Source: Eubacteriales Family XIII. Incertae Sedis bacterium (GTDB taxonomy: Bacteria > Bacillota_A > Clostridia > Peptostreptococcales > Anaerovoracaceae). Taken from it: a stretch of DNA of 6,154 nucleotides. Made by a program: the position numbers and the translations under genes. Where the stretch lies: assembly GCA_031280075.1 (NCBI GenBank), contig JAITHG010000266.1, positions 1-6,154 of the forward strand. Reading direction: 5' to 3'. This document shows positions 3,900 to 6,154 of the stretch, piece after piece (the stretch's first letter is position 1; each line of letters begins with the position of its first letter). The notes below the pieces were generated by a model that worked only from the letters and a program-made list of their open reading frames with translations, had not been told where the DNA came from and made no database searches.

Positions 3900-6154
3900 A
3901 TGCGTTATGAAACAGTAATCGGTCTTGAAGTGCATGTGGAACTTTCGACGCGGACGAAGATCTTCTGCGGTTGCTCGACGGAGTTTGGCGGCGAGCCGAA
4001 TTCGCACGTCTGCCCCGTCTGCCTCGGGATGCCGGGCAGCCTGCCCGTCCTGAACCGGGAGGTCGTCGAGAAGGCGCTGCGCGCGGGTGTCGCGCTGCAC
4101 TGCGACATCGCCCCGGTGAACATCTTCGACCGGAAGAACTACTTCTACCCCGATCTGCCGAAGGACTACCAGATCTCCCAGCTCTACCACCCCATCTGCC
4201 AGAACGGCTTCGTCGAGATCGACATGGGGGCGTACAGGAAGAAGGTGCGCATCCACGAGATCCACATGGAGGAGGATGCCGGCAAGCTCGTGCACGATGC
4301 GGGAGCAAGCCTCGTGGACTACAACCGCTGCGGCGTGCCGCTCATCGAGATCGTGTCCGAGCCCGACCTGTCGAATGCCGACGAGGTTCAGGCGTACCTC
4401 GACAAGCTGCGCGAGATCCTCGTCTACATCGACGTGTCGGACTGCAAGATGGAGGAAGGCTCGATGCGTGCCGACGTCAACCTCTCCGTGCGCCCGGAAG
4501 GGGTGTCGGAGTACGGGACGCGCACAGAGACGAAGAACATGAACTCCATCAAGGCGATCCGCCGCGCCATCGGCTTCGAGGAGGCGCGGCAGACCGCACT
4601 CGTGGAAGCGGGCGGCGCGGTCATCCAGGAGACGCGCCGCTGGGACGATGCCAAAGGCGAAAACTACGCCATGCGCAGTAAGGAGAACGCGCAGGACTAC
4701 CGATACTTCCCCGACCCCGACCTCGTGCCCCTGCACATCGACGCGCCTTGGTTGGCGCGCGCGCGGGACGGGCTGCCGGAACTCGCGGAGGCAAAGCGCG
4801 CGCGCTACGTGGCAGACTGGGGCATCCCGGCGAAGACAGCCGCCGTGCTGACGGCGGAGCGCGGGGTCGCGGAGCTCTTTGAGGGCGTGACGGCGGCGCT
4901 CGGCGGCAGCAAGGAGGCGGCGCGGGAGGCGGCGAACACGGTTTCCGGCGACATCCTGCGGCTCATCAAGGAGACGGGGCAGGATCCCGGGCAGCTTTCG
5001 GTCAGCGCGGAGAAGTTCGCGGCGGCACTGCGCCGCGTCGCGGACGGCACGGTGAACCGCGCGGGGGGGCGGCAGATCGTCGAGGCGGTCTTCCGCGAGG
5101 ATGCGGACGTCGATGCCTTCATCGAGGCGCATGACCTGGCAATCGTGCGCGACGACGCACTGACACAGGAGACCGTCGCGCGTGTCATTGCGGACAACGC
5201 ACAGTCGGTCGCCGACTACAAGGCCGGCAAGGACAAGGCGTTCGGATTTCTCGTCGGGCAGGCGATGAAGGCGCTCGGGGGCAAAGCCAGCCCGCAGGAG
5301 GTCAACGCGGCGCTGAAGGAGGCGCTGGAGGGCGCAGGTGTCTCAGTGCAGCTGAGCGCGAAAGCGACAGGCGGTGCTACCGAAGCAAAAAGCGCTGCTG
5401 CGGAGACGAAAAGTGCTGCCGCTGAAACGAAAAGCGCTGCTGCGGAGACGAAAGCCGGGCAACCGAGGGCGGTGCCCCCCACAGCCCCATCATGGCGAGC
5501 AGCCGAAGACACCCCGTCATTGCGAGGAGCCGAAGGCACCCCGTCATTGCGTGCAGCCGAAGGCGACGAAGCAATCCAGCGCCCGTCAGGTGATTCCATT
5601 GACAGAACCCCTGAAGCAGGAGCACTGCTTCGGGATTACCTGCATATCTCCGGACGTTACCGGACGCGCACCTGCGGCGAGATCACGGATACAGACATCG
5701 GCGAGGAGGTGCTGCTTGCGGGCTGGGTGCACAGCATCCGCGACCACGGCGGCATCACCTTCCTGGATCTGCGCGACCAATACGGGCTGACGCAGGTCGT
5801 CGTCACGGAGGAGATGGTGGGGCGGCTGCGCCGCGAGAGCGCCCTGTCCGTGCGCGGGCGCGTGGTTGGGCGCGCCGAGGAGACCGTCAACCCCGGCATT
5901 GCGACGGGCAGCGTCGAGCTGAAGGCGGAGCGCATCGAGATCGTCGGTCCCTGCCTCAATACCCTGCCCTTCGAGGTCGAAGGCTCGAAGGAGGTCAAGG
6001 AGGAACTGCGCCTCAAGTACCGATACCTCGACCTGCGCAACCCGCAGGTCCACGACAAGATCATCCTGCGCGCGGAGATCATCAAGTTCCTGCGCCGGGA
6101 GATGGAGGCGCTCGGCTTTACGGAGATCCAGACACCCATCCTCGCCAACTCGTC
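3900..6154 (+). CDS. gatB-aspS: GatB fused in frame to aspartyl-tRNA synthetase (C-terminal part beyond window)
   Basis: One open frame of 751 codons runs from ATG 3900 past the window edge with no stop. Residues 1 to about 476 are a complete GatB, the tRNA-binding and kinase/transamidase subunit: MRYETVIGLEVHVEL start, zinc-type cysteines C23, C25, C38 and C41, the NYFYPDLPKDYQISQ segment (80-94), HMEEDAGKL (122-130), the signature VDYNRCGVPLIEIVSEP (139-155), and the C-terminal YqeY-like tail with FGFLVGQAMKALGGK. About 107 residues of low-complexity linker follow (477-583). AspRS begins at about residue 585 (RYRTRTCGEI), with the OB-fold anticodon-binding domain (WVHSIRDHGGITFLDLRD, about 609-626) and the start of catalytic motif 1 (GFTEIQTP, 739-746). 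A full AspRS would make a protein of roughly 1,170 residues. The linker has no ATG in frame and no convincing internal start, so AspRS seems to depend on gatB translation. The joint enzyme would charge tRNA with Asp and amidate it within one complex with GatA and GatC. The ribosome-binding site is weak (AAGGTAGG, 3883-3890, overlapping the gatA stop). GatB and AspRS identity is secure; the fusion is read directly from the sequence given. Confidence 0.93.
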   Translation, partial: MRYETVIGLEVHVELSTRTKIFCGCSTEFGGEPNSHVCPVCLGMPGSLPVLNREVVEKALRAGVALHCDIAPVNIFDRKNYFYPDLPKDYQISQLYHPICQNGFVEIDMGAYRKKVRIHEIHMEEDAGKLVHDAGASLVDYNRCGVPLIEIVSEPDLSNADEVQAYLDKLREILVYIDVSDCKMEEGSMRADVNLSVRPEGVSEYGTRTETKNMNSIKAIRRAIGFEEARQTALVEAGGAVIQETRRWDDAKGENYAMRSKENAQDYRYFPDPDLVPLHIDAPWLARARDGLPELAEAKRARYVADWGIPAKTAAVLTAERGVAELFEGVTAALGGSKEAAREAANTVSGDILRLIKETGQDPGQLSVSAEKFAAALRRVADGTVNRAGGRQIVEAVFREDADVDAFIEAHDLAIVRDDALTQETVARVIADNAQSVADYKAGKDKAFGFLVGQAMKALGGKASPQEVNAALKEALEGAGVSVQLSAKATGGATEAKSAAAETKSAAAETKSAAAETKAGQPRAVPPTAPSWRAAEDTPSLRGAEGTPSLRAAEGDEAIQRPSGDSIDRTPEAGALLRDYLHISGRYRTRTCGEITDTDIGEEVLLAGWVHSIRDHGGITFLDLRDQYGLTQVVVTEEMVGRLRRESALSVRGRVVGRAEETVNPGIATGSVELKAERIEIVGPCLNTLPFEVEGSKEVKEELRLKYRYLDLRNPQVHDKIILRAEIIKFLRREMEALGFTEIQTPILANS
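5388..5456 (+). repeat. Three tandem 21-base units encoding KSAAAET in the GatB-AspRS linker
   Basis: Units at 5388-5408, 5409-5429 and 5430-5450 each encode KSAAAET (residues 497-517), followed by a partial unit (AAAGCC). Units 1 and 3 are identical and unit 2 differs only at silent positions, which suggests recent duplication followed by slight drift or exchange. The encoded stretch is Ala/Glu/Lys-rich and should form a charged helix or flexible spacer. Such 21-base arrays can expand or contract by slippage, so linker length may vary between strains. Confidence 0.85.
5485..5577. repeat. Dispersed intergenic-type repeat translated within the fusion linker
   Basis: Three tandem copies start at 5485, 5512 and 5539 with a 27-base period (core CCCCGTCATTGCGAGGAGCC, varying by copy). 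The last copy continues into GGCGACGAAGCAATCC. ATTGC (5546-5550) and GCAAT (5571-5575) are inverted ends, as in the dispersed bacterial repeat famous for spurious HCEERSDEAI translations. In another forward frame this stretch reads RHCEEPKAPRHCVQPKATKQ, and in reverse SAPRNDG/SAARNDG, both typical of that repeat. In the fusion frame it reads SLRGAEGTPSLRAAEGDEAI. It is therefore probably former intergenic DNA now being translated. Confidence 0.7.
5610..5634 (+). other. Hairpin at the end of the linker, just before the AspRS domain
   Basis: CCTGAAGCAG (5610-5619) can pair with CTGCTTCGGG (5625-5634), ten pairs with one G-T wobble and a 5-base loop. No T-run follows. It sits about 20 bases before the first AspRS-like residues, where the old gatB-aspS intergenic region would have been, so it may be a leftover regulatory hairpin or degraded terminator. 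Confidence 0.35.

Noticed and set aside
3825..5132. Long minus-strand open frame (435 codons) opposite gatB
   Set aside because: It is antisense to conserved GatB motifs, with Arg/Val/Asp-rich shadow composition and no plausible ribosome-binding site.
5388..5577. CRISPR array
   Set aside because: The repeats are directly tandem with no unique spacers and lie in an open coding frame.
5374..5790. Plus-strand 138-codon frame across the linker
   Set aside because: It is out of frame with GatB-AspRS. It does display the RHCEEPKAPRHC text typical of the dispersed repeat, so I used it as evidence for the repeat, not as a gene.
1..6154. tRNA or rRNA genes, transposase genes or phage genes
   Set aside because: I found no cloverleaf-like segment, rRNA motif, transposase motif or integrase motif in the window.

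Overview
The window looks like a chromosomal segment from a GC-rich relative of the Firmicutes. A Selenomonas-like member of the Negativicutes would fit, but this is inferred from gene style only and no marker gene settles it. The right two thirds are very GC-rich. The left third is much closer to 50% GC, so the two halves differ clearly in composition.

Left part, minus strand (1-1602). Two genes of unknown function read leftward. The first (1602 to 604) encodes a secreted 332-residue protein with a clear signal peptide. The second (399 to the window edge) encodes the N-terminal part of a protein with one membrane segment. Its exact start is uncertain, because a well-placed alternative start at 469 lies in another frame and would join the gene if one base of an A6 run were skipped.

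Middle (1603-2089). A 487-base non-coding region separates the leftward genes from the rightward gat operon. It holds candidate promoters for both directions, a perfect 14-base palindrome, several inverted repeats, and a terminator-like hairpin ahead of gatC with a possible competing structure. A 19-codon reading frame here could be a leader peptide or chance.

Right part, plus strand (2090-6154). This is a compact operon, gatC-gatA-gatB, for the tRNA-dependent amidotransferase GatCAB, which amidates Asp-tRNA(Asn) and/or Glu-tRNA(Gln). The gatB frame does not stop at the usual end of GatB (about residue 476). It continues in frame through a linker of about 107 residues into the N-terminal part of a bacterial aspartyl-tRNA synthetase (AspRS) and runs off the window. 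The enzyme that would make the mischarged Asp-tRNA(Asn) therefore appears to be covalently joined to the subunit that binds the tRNA for amidation.

The linker has a readable history. It contains three 21-base tandem units (KSAAAET) followed by about 93 bases that look like a translated copy of a dispersed intergenic repeat, the one known for spurious HCEERSDEAI-type translations. The most interesting content of the window is this GatB-AspRS fusion and its repeat-derived junction.
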